The notes below the pieces were generated by a model. It did no database searches. It saw only the letters and a list, made by a program, of their open reading frames with translations, and was not told where the DNA came from. Made by a program: the position numbers and the translations under genes. This document shows positions 45,866 to 57,203 of a stretch of 64,000 bases of DNA, piece after piece. The number at the start of each line of letters is the position of its first letter. Within the stretch, counting starts at the first letter, position 1. The DNA is from Scalesia atractyloides (taxonomy: Eukaryota > Streptophyta > Magnoliopsida > Asterales > Asteraceae): NCBI GenBank assembly GCA_947069175.1, contig CAMTDV010000003.1, forward strand, positions 31,467,353 through 31,531,352. The letters are read 5' to 3'.

Positions 45866-46950
45866 TTTAAAAACTCGCATAGAAACCTTATTTTATATTT
45901 TAATGTACAGTTCTTAATGCTTTTCAAACATTAAAAACTCAAAAAGATTTTACTTAGTTGTAGGTTTATTTTTGAAAATACAAAAACATCAAAAAAATGT
46001 AAAAAATGAAGTTATGTTGAGAAATAGGGAAAATGATAGTACATCGGTTAGTCATATTTAATACAGGATTGTGGTATAATATATATATATGCTAACCATT
46101 AACTGTAACAGCTTCATTATATGTTGCTTCGGTGGGTTTTATGCGTAAATAAGAACTTGCTTTTGGTATATAAACATAACGCACTGCGTAACTTGTGTGG
46201 CACATCTCTTGAATATATGGTCTTGATACCGAAATTTCATTTGATAAATTGTCAAACTTCTGAGATACTAGGTCTTTATGTTTATCAAATCTCTAGGGTA
46301 TCATTCTTGGTCTTCTGATTTTGTGTAAGCAATGGCCTAGACCTCGTATAATGCTTTGCTAAGCTCTTCGTTTGTGCAGAAATCCCCTTGGTGGATTTCT
46401 TTTCAGCCACAACGATCTTCACTGGATGATTTGTTTGAAGTTGTCATCATCGGATTTACAAATCGCATCTCTATGCTACCACCAGGTACATAGTATAAAA
46501 TACCAAAATTTTGCAAAAAAAAAAGATACCAGACGTTGGTACATCACCTTTAAGTCGAGCCTTGATTTCTCTGTCTGTGCGGTGGCACGAACCTGAGCTC
46601 TCAAGGTATCGCATTTAGCCGGATACAGAGATTTTTCAGATATACTCACCTGTATGTCTCTTCTCTCATAATCATCTTCATCTACACAAGATTTGGTAAT
46701 GTGATGTTGTCTAGGGCTCATGTTACCTTCTTAAACTTGGTGTTTTGCTTGAATGATTGTTTGATGAAGTTTCTTGGCTAAATGTTTGAAGTTATTTATG
46801 GTTTGTATAACTTGATGCTTATGGCTAATTTGAGTTAGGGCTATGGTTTCGAATTGGGGTTTTAGTTTCATATTCTAGGTTTTGGTGTTCTTGATAGTGG
46901 GGTTTTTAGTTTCATAGTTAGGGCTATGGTTTCGAATTGGGGTTTTAGTT
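45866..46950 (+). other. Spacer between RNase H and aORF in C2
   Basis: Mostly non-coding. It holds a short TA run (46078-46090) and a direct repeat of about 31 bases (GGGCTATGGTTTCGAATTGG...) at 46838 and 46921. In an intact element this gap could contain a leader or intron for the aORF, but I see no defensible splice pair. Confidence 0.5.
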
Positions 46951-46956
46951 TCTCGC

Positions 46957-49929
46957 ATGATTCTTCGGGCATTTCATACTCATCTTTCACTACGGGCCGA
47001 TGACAAACGTTTGATGATTCTTTATCCAAGATTTCTTACGCTGATCTTTCATTACCTTATGCCGAATCCACCTCTCGATAATCAGTTACCTACTTATGCT
47101 CAGACTCCCATGCATCTGTGTATCTTTGAAGACTGTGAAAGCGCAAATGAGACAAAGGATGCAACTGTTATTCCTGTTCCTCATCCTCTACTTGGCGCCG
47201 TAGTTCAAGATAACTACAATCCCGAAAATGATCAGACGTGGATTAATATCCGAAATGGGTTGCGAAAATCTTTGAAACTGGGGTAGATGAGGGTGCTCCT
47301 CAGGATGATCAAAAACCATTGGTTGTTCAACCTCAGGTTGATCTTCAATAACCACCGGTCAATGAACTTGTGCCAGAACCCATAGCTAAGCTTGTTGTTG
47401 AAGAACCAATTACTGAAATTGGTGTTATTGACAAACAAGTTGTTACTTCTTTGGCACCGAGTGCTACTAAAGAAACTGACACTTTGATTTTTTAGCTTGA
47501 TGCTGCTCTAGAAGCTGCTCTGTCGTCTCGTATTACAGATAATGGGAAGAGGTTTGTTGATGATACAGATGATGATATGTTATCGAAAAGAAGTATCTTC
47601 AGTTGGTGCAAAAGGATTTGCGAAACAGAATTTCGCCTGATGAGAAAGAACAACTTGACTTATTTCGAGCCAAAGTAACCTCCTTCGATCCCTCTTCCGA
47701 ATGGATCCTATGTTTAGCAAGATGGAATAGCAAGTTAGATGATTTGAACTCTATTGCTTTCAGCTCTTCTTCAGATGATGATGATGATAATGATGATGAA
47801 GACCGTCGTCCTCCTGGCTCTGGTGCTGTTCGTATCACATCACTAATCAGGACGTACAAGCATTGAAGGGTTGTTGAAAGTTCGGATGTTCAAGTTTCAA
47901 TTGCCAAAGCTGCTTCAACAGATGTTTCCTTGAGTGCACTCTTCACTTCGGTTACTAGTGGCCTTTCTATCCTGGGAAGATAGTTTCTCTTCCATCATTT
48001 ACCGCTTCGCTTTTAGTTACTACTTTTGTGGAGTCCATCAGTATGTCTACTTCTGTGGAAACTCCTTCCCCTTTGGTGTCTTCTCTTATACCTAACACTT
48101 CGCTGTTTGAATCACTTACTTCTCCAATGAGTTCCGATAATTTGTTTGCCTCCTCAGGAAGTACTGTTTTGCCATCTCTTACTTCAGGATTTTTAGGAAC
48201 TCTACCGGGTGCAACTCCAAGTTCTGTGCGACCATGTTCTCCAACTACTCACAGTTCTTCGGGAGCTAAAAGGTCGAAATGGTCACCAAGACCGGGGTGC
48301 CTAAGGATCGAAGTGTTAGTCCAAAGGTCGCTTTCGGTCCTAGTCCAAAGAAACAAGTTGTGACAAGACTGCCTGTTCCTCAACCGTCTAGTCTAAGACC
48401 TTCTGGTTCTCGACTTGCTACATCTTCTTCTGTACCGAGGCCTCCAGGGACAGCGAGTGCTAGTGCAGGGCAAAATTTTCCTAAGTTCATTCAATCTCAA
48501 TTTCAGGATGTTGCCAAAGTTTTGAGAGAACATCGAGAACAGATTCAGCATCAGCAAAGAGAGATCAAGTATTATAAGAAAAAGGATGTTATGCGGGATC
48601 AACAGATGACACATTTGTTTCGTTCGTCCAAGAATCATGGTATTCAGTTGGGTAATCTCATGAAATGGAATGCTTCCTCGTCTGCACGACAAAAGACTTT
48701 AGTCAGGGCTACCGATCAGCTACTCAGATTGTGATGGATCTTGTGAAGCTCCTTGCTGCTTAGCGGGAGAATACGACCTTGCACGTGCAAGCTCAGTGCA
48801 AAATTGATGAGCTCAAGAAAATCCGTGACGATCTTGACAAAGACAAGGATCCTAAAGCCGCTATGTAGGGGGAGCAGCCAAGGAGCTCACTTGCTTCTAA
48901 AACTGCAACCACTGCTCAGGCTGAGGGGGAGTCTTCAGGTGCTGCGGGAGACAAGGGCCCCACTGATGCGGATACGGGTGCCCTTTCTGATTCTTATGAT
49001 ACTGTTGTTGAATTGGTTCTAGATGATGGTGATGTGGTAGAAGGATTAGTAGAAGACTGGAAGTCAGATGACGATCTTGCTGGCAACTTTGATTTCATTA
49101 AAACATGTAAAGGAAAAAGTATTGAGTACGAGTCTTTGAAGGTAAACATTAATGATCTCAGAAGCTATGTGTTTGTGGATGTTATGTCTGACGAAATAGC
49201 AAATCCTATTCGAGTTCCTAAAGAGGTCCGTATGGCGGCTCATAAATGGTTTAAAGCTCTTCCCGATGAAACTCAAAAGAAGAGATATATTAACACCAGA
49301 GGTGAGTAATCGGGCCAGATCAGGATTTGGGATTTCGATGAATAGCATAGCTTGGTCATAATCAAATATACCGATGGAGTTAACAATTTAGACCATGGGC
49401 TAAATTTTACAAACTTTACCTGCTCATGATTTGCATTATCTTGCTCAGTTGAATCTCAACAATAATACCAAAGTCGGAAGCATTAGAGGTTTAATTCCTC
49501 ATCTAGTTGCTGAGAGCCAAGAAAGCAAGTGGAAACCTTCAAGCTTGCCATTGGACGAGTTGTTAAGTCGATAGATAAATTCACATGGAAGCAGGTGATG
49601 AAGATGGTTTATCACCAGCTAGATGTTTTCGTAAAGCTCCTTTGCGAAGATTTGATCTTGAAAAGATTAAAGATATTGGCTATTGGTACCTTGATGGGAA
49701 AACTAGGGAAGCGGTGATTACTGAAAAGAAAGTGTCCGAAGAGATTCTGCGGATATTATATCCAATTTGGCTAGTTAACTTGAAGATGGAACATTTGAAA
49801 AAGCTTGGTCGTATTCCTATGCGCTATCTTGATGAAGACCGTCCGTTGACGAATCAGTTCATCAAGGTAGTTCAGTTCTGTGTGAAGAATCAAGTATGGA
49901 TGGGAAGCGAGTACTCGAAGCATGATTGA
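46957..49929 (+). pseudogene. Extra ORF (aORF) of Copia C2, function unknown
   Basis: A remnant of roughly 950 codons lies between RNase H and the 3' LTR, where Sireviruses may carry an additional, sometimes env-like, ORF. Parts in order: an N-terminal block with ILYPRFLTLIFHYLMPNPP (47020-47070); an acidic region (to 47600); SPDEKEQLDLFRAKV and a Ser/Asp run with DDDDDNDDEDRRPP (47640-47810); a Ser/Thr/Pro-rich section (48028-48460); and a coiled coil (FQDVAKVLREHREQIQHQQR, 48500-48600). Further on are acidic text (VELVLDDGDVVEGLVEDW, 49010) and a C-terminal block, WYLDGKTREAVI ... RILYPIWLVNL (49680-49790). I see no signal peptide or transmembrane helix, so an envelope role is not supported. 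A homologous fragment lies at 9283-9990 plus 36787-37670. Several stops and frameshifts. Confidence 0.65.
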
Positions 49930-49976
49930 AGATTTCAAGCTCACATCGAAGATCCTACACTGATCAAATGGAAGTT

Positions 49977-50584
49977 TGTAAATGCACTAAGTGTGATAAT
50001 AGTGTGATAAGTACAGTCTCTCAAAAGTTCAGGGGTCTTTTATGAATATCTTGTATTAATTATAAGTGTCCGAATTTATAAGTATTGTTTCCGAGTTTGT
50101 TCTAAGTCCGGATTAGGGTTTAGACCTTATCCAAATTTACTGTTGTTCCGCGTTTACTGATGTATATTCTGGACTTGGGTATGTAGTTCCCAAGTCCGGG
50201 TTTTAGTATGGATTGTAGATGTCCAGACTTCAGTAGATGTTTGCTAGTCCGAGTTTCTAGTCTTATGGGCCTTGGGCCTTGTTTTCTTATCCGGACAAGT
50301 GTGTCCGGATTTATCGTGTATGTGTGGAATAAACAAGATAGCAGTTCTTTTGTGGAAAGTTTATGCAGCAAGAAAACCCAAATCATTAGTTTGTGTTGGC
50401 TGGCCACTACTGTGTGTGAGTGACGTCATTCATCTTCCACATCAAAGAATATTCTGTGTCTTCTTTGATTTCTCTCATTCATCTTGTTCTTGATACATTA
50501 TCTTACAGTGGTTATTGCTAGGTGGATTCCGCACATCTAGTGATTGTGTTTGTGAGTGAGATCCTTGGATTAGGTGACCTTAAA
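49977..50584 (+). mobile_element. 3' LTR of Copia C2 (LTR-c)
   Basis: It starts TGTAAATGCAC after a weak purine tract (AAATGGAAG) and ends GACCTTAAA, the final CA mutated to AA. It aligns with the 5' LTR throughout, with an extra 14 or so bases near 49998. GTATA follows as the target duplication. Confidence 0.9.
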
Positions 50585-50849
50585 GTATATTATCCTGAGT
50601 ATTATATTCATGGATAAATATCACATTAATAAGCAACATTACAAATAAAAGTAAAAACATTAATTTTAAATGTATTTAAAATACAATACTGTTTTGAACA
50701 CTTAATTAAGTACCTCACTGAAGGATTTTTCTTCTTCTAAAAAAGAAATTTTGACATCCTCATAGATGTCCCGATAAACATTAATGGGATAATTAATAAA
50801 ATGTAGAAATGAATAAGTATCTTAGATAATATTGAATACATATGTACCT

Positions 50850-51175
50850 TGAACCTTCTCGAAGAAATCAGACTTGGATATCTCAAACACAATATCGTCA
50901 TCGGATTTAGCTTTCTTCATCAAATCAATCTTAGTTTCATTTCCATAAACTACTTACTCAAACACAACATTATCAGTTTTCTTGAAGATCAGTAAATCAT
51001 CATCCTATATCACAAGATTATTGCACACTTCTGGCCATCCTTTCGCAAATGCAAAGCTGGTATGAAACTTAGACGTCTCGACACTCCAATATGAACCCTT
51101 ATAACATATTTGATATGGGCCATTTGGTGGGCTGTTTCCATCAGAGTGTTGAATGAAAGCATCTTCCATTATTTG
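50850..51175 (-). pseudogene. B3 pseudogene exon (second B3-like block)
   Basis: The minus strand begins MEDAFIQHSDGNSPPNGP and continues YWSVETSKFHTSFAFAKGW, DDDLLIFKKTDNVVF and KSDDDIVFEISKSDFFEKVQ, then meets a GTACATATG donor. The order W-x-V ... GW ... DLLIF-K ... VYGNE is that of a REM B3 repeat. Two in-frame stops (after NLVI and after VVFE) disable it. Confidence 0.7.
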
Positions 51176-51221
51176 CGAAAAAGGAAATATAATTATTATC
51201 TTCCGAAATATGTAAGTTATG

Positions 51222-51490
51222 TCAATAAGTGCAGAGAATTTGAAAGTGAAAATGCATTGATAGTAAAATCAGGTGTCGTACCATAAGACCCGATTTTCCA
51301 TAACGATGAAATATGTAATACGATTCACCACAAATGCCTTGAACAAAACAGGAAAGTTCAAGGGCATTTTCTCCTAATGGTATAAAAACCAACAAAGTTG
51401 TCTTTGGCAGATTAAGATCTTTAACAACTGTTTTCCAACCATCAGTTATCACCGGAATTGAATTTAGTGTTCTCAGCCTCACAAACCAAT
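51222..51490 (-). pseudogene. B3 pseudogene exon (first B3 domain)
   Basis: The minus strand carries RLRTLNSIPVITDGWKTVVK, DLNLPKTTLLVFIPLGENA and LELSCFVQGICGESYYIFHR. It has the GW signature and the LPK-x-T-LLVF strand of B3 domains. The upstream acceptor is not certain; the frame is closed before about 51490. Confidence 0.65.
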
Positions 51491-51494
51491 TTTA

Positions 51495-52420
51495 CCACTC
51501 TCGTGAAAGATTTGAAGGTTCACATGTTCCCAACTTTCTCCCCACCTTTAATAAACAAAGGCTAAAGGTACATCCTGTAAACTTTTTTATGTATTATCAA
51601 GACTATTAACCATAACAAATTATAAATACGGATTTAATAAAAAGAATTTAAGTATCACATAACAGGGTATACCACTTTCAATTATTCCGGGTTATCAAGA
51701 AACTTGACAAATATAGAATACATGATAAAACCTGAAATAATAAAGATGTTAATACTTCCACATAAAAAAAACTAATCTTCAGACGTTGAAATGTCATATA
51801 TATTTTGAACATCAATTTTTTTAATAATATACATTAACTGGTATAACAGAGGATATATTCAAAAACCTACAAACCCTGAATAACATAATGTAAATCCCTT
51901 ACTTTCATTGTTCTATCAGTTATAAGTTACTACAAATTGTAAAAAATACTATAGTTCTTCATGATTATACCAATACGCAAAACGAAATCCATAAGAGCAT
52001 AACAGTCTAATAAACTTAAATAAGTAAATAGTTGTTCAGCATTTAATCACACTTTCTGTAATTGTTTTAAAAAAATCTAACGATACCATATAATTGCGAA
52101 TCATCAAATTCCGTTAAACCCTAAGATTCGTTAATAGATAACCCAAGAACAGAGCATGGATAACAAAAAAAATACAAAATCTCTATTTAACATGCATTCA
52201 GTAAATGATACAACTACATAATTATATCATCTTTCAATTTATATTCATATAGAGGCATTTAACAGCAAGAAAAGACTACGAAATCGTCATAAGTTGAATG
52301 ATCATACCTGCTCTTAAGAAATCCCACAATGAAATCGGTCAATTGAAGTCTGATATCAGTTCGCCATCTGTAATTTAGGGTAAACCGAGATGAAGACGGT
52401 GATGAAGAAATCTTTGGGTG
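51495..52420 (-). other. Intron and 5' region of the B3 pseudogene
   Basis: AT-rich, without open coding text. Near 52308-52400 a minus-strand segment ends with GAGCAG|GTATGATC, a plausible 5' exon/donor. No TATA box position can be argued. Confidence 0.4.
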
Positions 52421-53391
52421 AAGATTTTAGATGTGATAGTTGTTGACATGCAATGATGTTCTATGTGTTTACATAAATATTCGTTCCATGATATAAACCA
52501 ATTATAAAGATATTTACACAAACACCCCTTATTGTTTTGAGATGTTTACATAATGTTAACAAAGTGTGTAGTTAATACATAACTAAGATTAGTAGTATTG
52601 TTAATTAAGTCATATATACGAAGCACTTTTATATTTAAAGGATAAAAAAGTTTAAATTTGTAATATTTATACTATATAATTGTATTAAATTATGTTTTAA
52701 ACTATAAGTGTAAGTTCAAAGTGGATCGCACACATTTGGTTGATCAAATAGGTCAACCGTACACCCATTCTGGTCAACAAAGTCAAATCGCACACTCCTT
52801 TGGTCAACCGGTCAACCCGCACACTCCCTTTAAATGGTAAGCTGGTAATAAATCAGTGTGTGAGGGACACTTTGGTCAAAACATAGGGTGTGCGAGGGGC
52901 ATCTAGGTCACTATTTGAGTGTGCGATCTCTTTTCCGACGCGTGCAATCCACGCGCCTCCACCTTTCTTCTTCTCTGGTCTGATTTTCAGTCCAACCACT
53001 GTTTCGGCCCATCTTTTAACTCCATGTAAAAACCCGGCTACCTACAACTCGATTCTTTCATCTTATTAAGTCATACTACACCTCATTTCATCAACCACCA
53101 TCAGATTTCTCTTGATGTTCAGCAAAAACCTAATCGAGAAGGCATCATTTCAATAACACAATATTGAATCAACAACTCACCTTTACTCTTTGCCTTTGAC
53201 ATTTTTGAATTTCTTGAAAATAACTAGAACAATGTTAATGTTGAAGATGATTTTGAAGAAGATTAAAAGATGAGTGTGTATGTGAAATTTGGATTTTGAA
53301 AACAAGATAAGGGACATGAACAGCCGTCAAACACTTTATCAATAAAATCCTAAGCCTTTTTTTTCTTTGTTAAATCTCGTGGCCCACCAAG
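52421..53391. other. Intergenic region upstream of the B3 pseudogene
   Basis: No gene is recognised. It contains the GTCAA cluster at 52750-52880 and a T-rich run at 53358-53366. Confidence 0.5.
52750..52880 (-). promoter_or_regulatory. W-box-like cluster (TTGAC)
   Basis: Six GTCAA cores (TTGAC on the minus strand), four of them GGTCAAC, lie within 130 bases, interleaved with GCACAC words. TTGAC is the core bound by WRKY factors. It lies about 350 bases upstream of the probable 5' end of the B3 pseudogene on the matching strand. Regulation is inference only. Confidence 0.4.
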
Positions 53392-55380
53392 TGTGATGTC
53401 ACACCCCAACCGATAGCGGAAACATCGGAGTGAAACGATAGCAAGATTGCTCATTGCTCACAACGCTAATAATGACAATATTTAATTTAACATTGAATTT
53501 CATTTCAAGAATAATTGTCGAAATACAACATTAAAACAAATACAACAATTAAACTTAACACAGTCAACAAAATTGATACAACAACGTTAACCTAAACATC
53601 TAAATGTGTGTATCTAAGTCCTTGCTATTTGATTTCATAGAATCCTCTTCATTAAACTGTAACATGTTTTAAAATAACAATTCAATGCAAAAGCAAAGGC
53701 GAGTACACACGTTTAAGCATAGCATATGTATACGAATAAAGTTTAAACAAATCCTCAAGGCAACTATGATTCTACAAGAGCATATACAAGGCATGCAATA
53801 CTACTAGTCAAACCCTTAACGCAATTACGATGTTTTAACATGGCCTCAAGATTACACGATGGAGGGGGATGCGTTACTTCCTAAAGCGCTTATACATGTC
53901 AAACAAAGGCTTAAAACAAGTAAATAACTAAAGTATCACATAAAGAATGTCCAAGATATAAGCATCAAGTAATCGTATCTAGTATTCATGTGTATAGGAT
54001 TGTTTGTGCATTTCATAAAGTTTAAGTGTTATGGTTTTGGTATAAGTAAACATGTTACACCCAAAAGTGTTGTAAACGAACAGTGGGTCGAGTGTACTCA
54101 CGATTTTGGTAAGTCTTCAAACTTGACAAGTCCGTGGAGTTGGTTGATTGATGGGATACCGAGTTATCCTACAAGAGGAAAACGAGGGCATATGAATAAC
54201 GAGTTTGACGGATGATTTGGATTATTCGAGCATGATTAAAATGAAGTGTGATAAAGTACGATGATACAAAAGTATTCACTAAGAGGTAGCACTTGTTCTT
54301 GACACTATAGTAACCCATAAGGGTTGAATATGATTTCATAGGTTCGGGACCTATTAGAATCGTGACAAGGAATTACATACTTTAGCGGTAACTTAATAAC
54401 TTGATAGGTGATTATATAGTCATTATCAAGGTTCCGGTTTTTAGGATTGTAATATAGTCCATGGGTATTATATGTACATAATGATAACTATACTAACAAG
54501 GATTTCATGGAAGTCATGGAGGAGGTAGAACCATCCATTTAGGAACCACGAATAACGTTCACCACTACACAAGTCACCATATGTAACAAGGAGGGTACTA
54601 GAACAATAATATGAACAATAATGTAAATGACAAGAATGCAAAGAGTGTCCATGGTGACACTTTAGGTCTAGAAAATCATCAAGTGATGTGTGGTCTCGAG
54701 TTAGGATAGCCTAAGCTAACCATGGTGGACACACATGAACAAGTTTATGAACTTGCATAACTTGTGAGTTTGAAGTTCTATGAAAACAGAATATTTGTAA
54801 GGATAAATCCTCTATTTTGAATTTCTCAACCTTCTTTTTAAGCCTAACCAACCATAAGAGTGGTTGTAAGCATTAGGACATAGGTTTGAGATGAGTAAAA
54901 CTCAAGTTGGATGAAGAGATATGAGTTTTGAAAAGTTTTTGAAAACAAACAGAAAGTTTTTGGACATTTAAGTGCATTTCCAGATCTGAGTTCTCCATGG
55001 AGAACCCTAGGATTCAAACTTAAAGTTTGTCCAAGTGTTTAGAAAGAAGAATAAGATGATTTCGTTGAGAAATGAGCAAGATATGCTCACTTTTGTAAGA
55101 TGGGTACAATCTGCTCGAACTTGGAATTTGGCAGCTGGTTTGAAGGATTTTGAGAGAGATTTGAGGAGATTAAAGTGTAAAAATGCTTGGATTAGAGATG
55201 GGTATTATAGGGATAAGTTTAGGTTAGTTGTTAGGTGAGTTAGGTTAGTAATTAATGCAAAAATGGATTTTGAAGTGAAAAACCCGCCTCCAAGAGGCTG
55301 CTGTTGCTCCTGCCCGCGACCATCATTTACTTCCGGAAACACGACTTAAGAGCCGAGTGTTTGCGGAATCATTCAGATGT

Positions 55381-55455
55381 GATGCGCTTGGCGGAGTGGT
55401 CTCGAGTTTGTTTGATGAACCGGAGGTCCCGGGTTTGAGTCCCGCGGATCCGGTT
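55381..55455 (+). other. tRNA-like sequence with A and B boxes
   Basis: TGGCGGAGTGG (55389-55399) fits the pol III A box and GGTTTGAGTCC (55432-55442) the B box, 32 bases apart as in a tRNA gene. Around the B box CCGGG and CCCGC can pair in four of five positions as a T stem. The ends do not pair convincingly as an acceptor stem and no terminal T-run follows at the right place. It is therefore a tRNA relic or tRNA-derived SINE head, not an intact tRNA. Confidence 0.5.
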
Positions 55456-55654
55456 TTGATTATTGATTTTTTATTAATTAAAAACCTTATAATAGTTTCA
55501 GAATTGGCAAGAATAGCCCTTGAAGTTAAAGAATCCAAGAATTGCAAATTAGACCCTAGACTTTATTAAGGAAGGATTTATATATATTAACATTTAAATT
55601 CTAAATGTTAAATTATTTATAAAAAAATTAGCATTTTAGTTTTGTAAAAAGAAA

Positions 55655-55740
55655 TTAATTAATTTTATTAACTAATTTAATTAATTACTTTAATCAATTA
55701 ATTTAATTAATTAATTTAGTTAACTAACTTAATAAACGAA
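55655..55740. repeat. AT-rich TTAATTAA simple repeat
   Basis: A degenerate run of TTAATTAATTTAATTAAC-type words, largely palindromic, lies inside the solo LTR. It has no other feature. Confidence 0.8.
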
Positions 55741-55993
55741 TAGGTAATTATACACACTCGTAACGAATTTAGTTTAACGATTAACGGTTTCACGGATCAC
55801 AAGCATTTTCAATCACGTACAACATTACAACGAATGAATATTAAGAATCTTGATTTCATTATGATTATAGTCTCGGTTTAACAACGATCCGTTTAAAGAT
55901 GATTACGAGAATTACAAGCTTAAAAAAAATAAAGAATTACAATACACGGTTTCTAAATAAAGGAAGTACGGGAAAGCAAGGCGTTACATGTGA

Positions 55994-56280
55994 GGTGGGC
56001 CTGTCACTAATCAGACAACCAAACGAGGATTTTTAGGTCCCACCAAGTGTACGGTGGGCCCAACTCTAATACCGAGACCCAAAAACTCCAATTTTTATGT
56101 AGGAGAGTTTTGAAGAAAGAGCACAATCTTTTTCAATCTTGAACAAGGCAACATTTTTAATAATAAAATATAAACATACTAATAAATTATAACCAAACAC
56201 ACACAAATTTGTTTGCATGCACTTTTCTCATGGGATAAAATCACGGTGTTTCAGGCCAGACTACACTTATCAACACTAAT
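55994..56280. other. Flank of the solo LTR with TCP-like palindromes
   Basis: GGTCCCAC (56032-56039) and GTGGGCCC (56050-56057) fit the class I TCP consensus GGNCCCAC on both strands and form an inverted repeat. No coding text is present. Confidence 0.35.
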
Positions 56281-57203
56281 TTACTTTGTGTGATTCAAGC
56301 GATTGCAAGTATGTTTGTCCACTTAAACTTATCTCCTTAGGCCTTTTGCAACTGATTTATCATGGATGGTTTATTTAAATATGAACACCCAAACAAATCA
56401 CAATCAATTCCTGGAATTTAAATCCGAACACTCTATCATGCATGCAGTTTCTCTACCACATATTTTCACAAGCCTGTTCTAATATTCTGAAACCTTTACT
56501 GGGACTTGGTTGAGAAAAGAATATAATAGATCATTTGCAAAGCGATGGATATAATATACAGATCAAATGAATTTTTCTATCCGGTATAGGTTTTTTGGGT
56601 TTCTTTTGGGCACTAGAAGGCCTCTAACAGGTGTAAATCGATCTATAGCGCGACAACATATAGCTAGGTCAGCATGTATCTGGATACAGCAAAAGCTGAC
56701 GTTGCCTAGCACCTCTAGGTCTTTGCTCATGCAAAATAGATGAGATACACGAGTTGGTCAGAAAAGATTTCAGAACTAGAACAAAATTGTGTGTATCGGG
56801 ACATCACACATGCATTCAAATAGAAATGTCCTAATTCCAAGTGATGTTCTTTCCTGAGATCATAATGTAGTTTTATGTTCTACACAGAACCAGACAAAGT
56901 TTCCAGCCATCAGGATAAAGCCTACCAACATATCACTCTAGAGTCAGACCATTTCAATATTGGTCTTACATGAGTCATCCTTAATCCACATAGTGAGAGT
57001 TCGTTTCATTTACCAAGTAAATCAAAAGGCTTAGCAGAAACTGTTTTTGTAATTTTCTAGATTTTTCAATGTTTTTGTATTTTTCAGAGAGACTACATCC
57101 CCCTAAATTTTTGCTTAAAATTGAAAATAAAAGGAATAAACAAAAAACAATTTTAAGAAACAAATTTAAACAAACGAAGAAAAATGTTTTTGTGTGACAA
57201 TGA
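56281..57203 (-). other. 3' flank of copia C3
   Basis: Non-coding in all frames. On the minus strand a tract TTTAGGGGGATGTAG (about 57094-57108) resembles a copia polypurine tract about 100 bases after the RNase H stop. I could not define a 3' LTR; part of one may be present. Confidence 0.4.

Larger units (their letters stand above)
39001..50584 (+). mobile_element. Copia C2: full-length 11.6-kb Sirevirus-like element
   Basis: Two direct LTRs (592 and 608 bp) bound gag, integrase, RT-RNase H and a long extra ORF. Target duplication: GTATG at 38996-39000 and GTATA at 50585-50589, four of five bases identical. The tRNAi-Met PBS follows the 5' LTR. The element lies in an intron of the minus-strand B3 pseudogene. 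Large size, an acidic multi-part gag and a long ORF after RNase H fit the Sirevirus group of plant copia elements (family inference). Protease is missing and all ORFs are broken, so it is not autonomous. LTR differences include an extra 14 or so bases near the start of the 3' copy, so the insertion is not recent. Confidence 0.9.
37797..52420 (-). pseudogene. REM/B3-like transcription-factor pseudogene split by Copia C2
   Basis: Plant B3 proteins of the REM type bind DNA through one or more B3 domains. Reading down the minus strand I see: a possible 5' exon ending AAGAGCAG|GTATG near 52308; a B3 exon 51490-51222 (PVITDGWKTVVKDLNLPK, LVFIPLGENALELSCFV); an exon at about 51175-50852 (SYWSVETSKFH, AFAKGWPEV, DDDLLIFKKTDNVVF, DDIVFEISKSDFF) ending at GTACATATG; and a short exon at 50755-50710 (EDVKISFLEEEKSF). 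After the 11.6-kb Copia insertion follow exons at 38990-38890 (RKTMASQLKTIEDV, donor GTAAGT) and 38820-38740. An exon with RKHYVDVEDVEFFEFARKGD ends at 38460, then a 71-bp intron and the last B3 exon. In-frame stops in the second exon and the deletion in the last make it a pseudogene. Confidence 0.72.
53397..55988 (-). mobile_element. 2.6-kb solo LTR with TSD TGTGA
   Basis: It starts TGTCACACCCCAACCG and ends AAGGCGTTACA. It is flanked by the perfect duplication TGTGA (53392-53396 and 55989-55993). Ends resemble E1 and LTR-A (TGTNACRCC in inverted form), but the body is unrelated by eye. There is no coding region or PBS. Strand is inferred from the LTR-A analogy. It contains a tRNA-like sequence (55381-55455) and a TTAATTAA-rich run (55655-55740). 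Confidence 0.88.

Noticed and set aside
46476..46721. 81-codon minus-strand ORF in the C2 spacer
   Set aside because: No recognisable motif, no homologue elsewhere in the window, and its end is driven by an A-run; most likely chance.
46957..49929. aORF as a retroviral-type envelope
   Set aside because: No signal peptide, transmembrane helix or cleavage motif could be found in any of its open segments.
55381..55455. Functional tRNA gene
   Set aside because: The acceptor stem does not pair and there is no suitable terminator; only the internal promoter boxes and T arm are tRNA-like.
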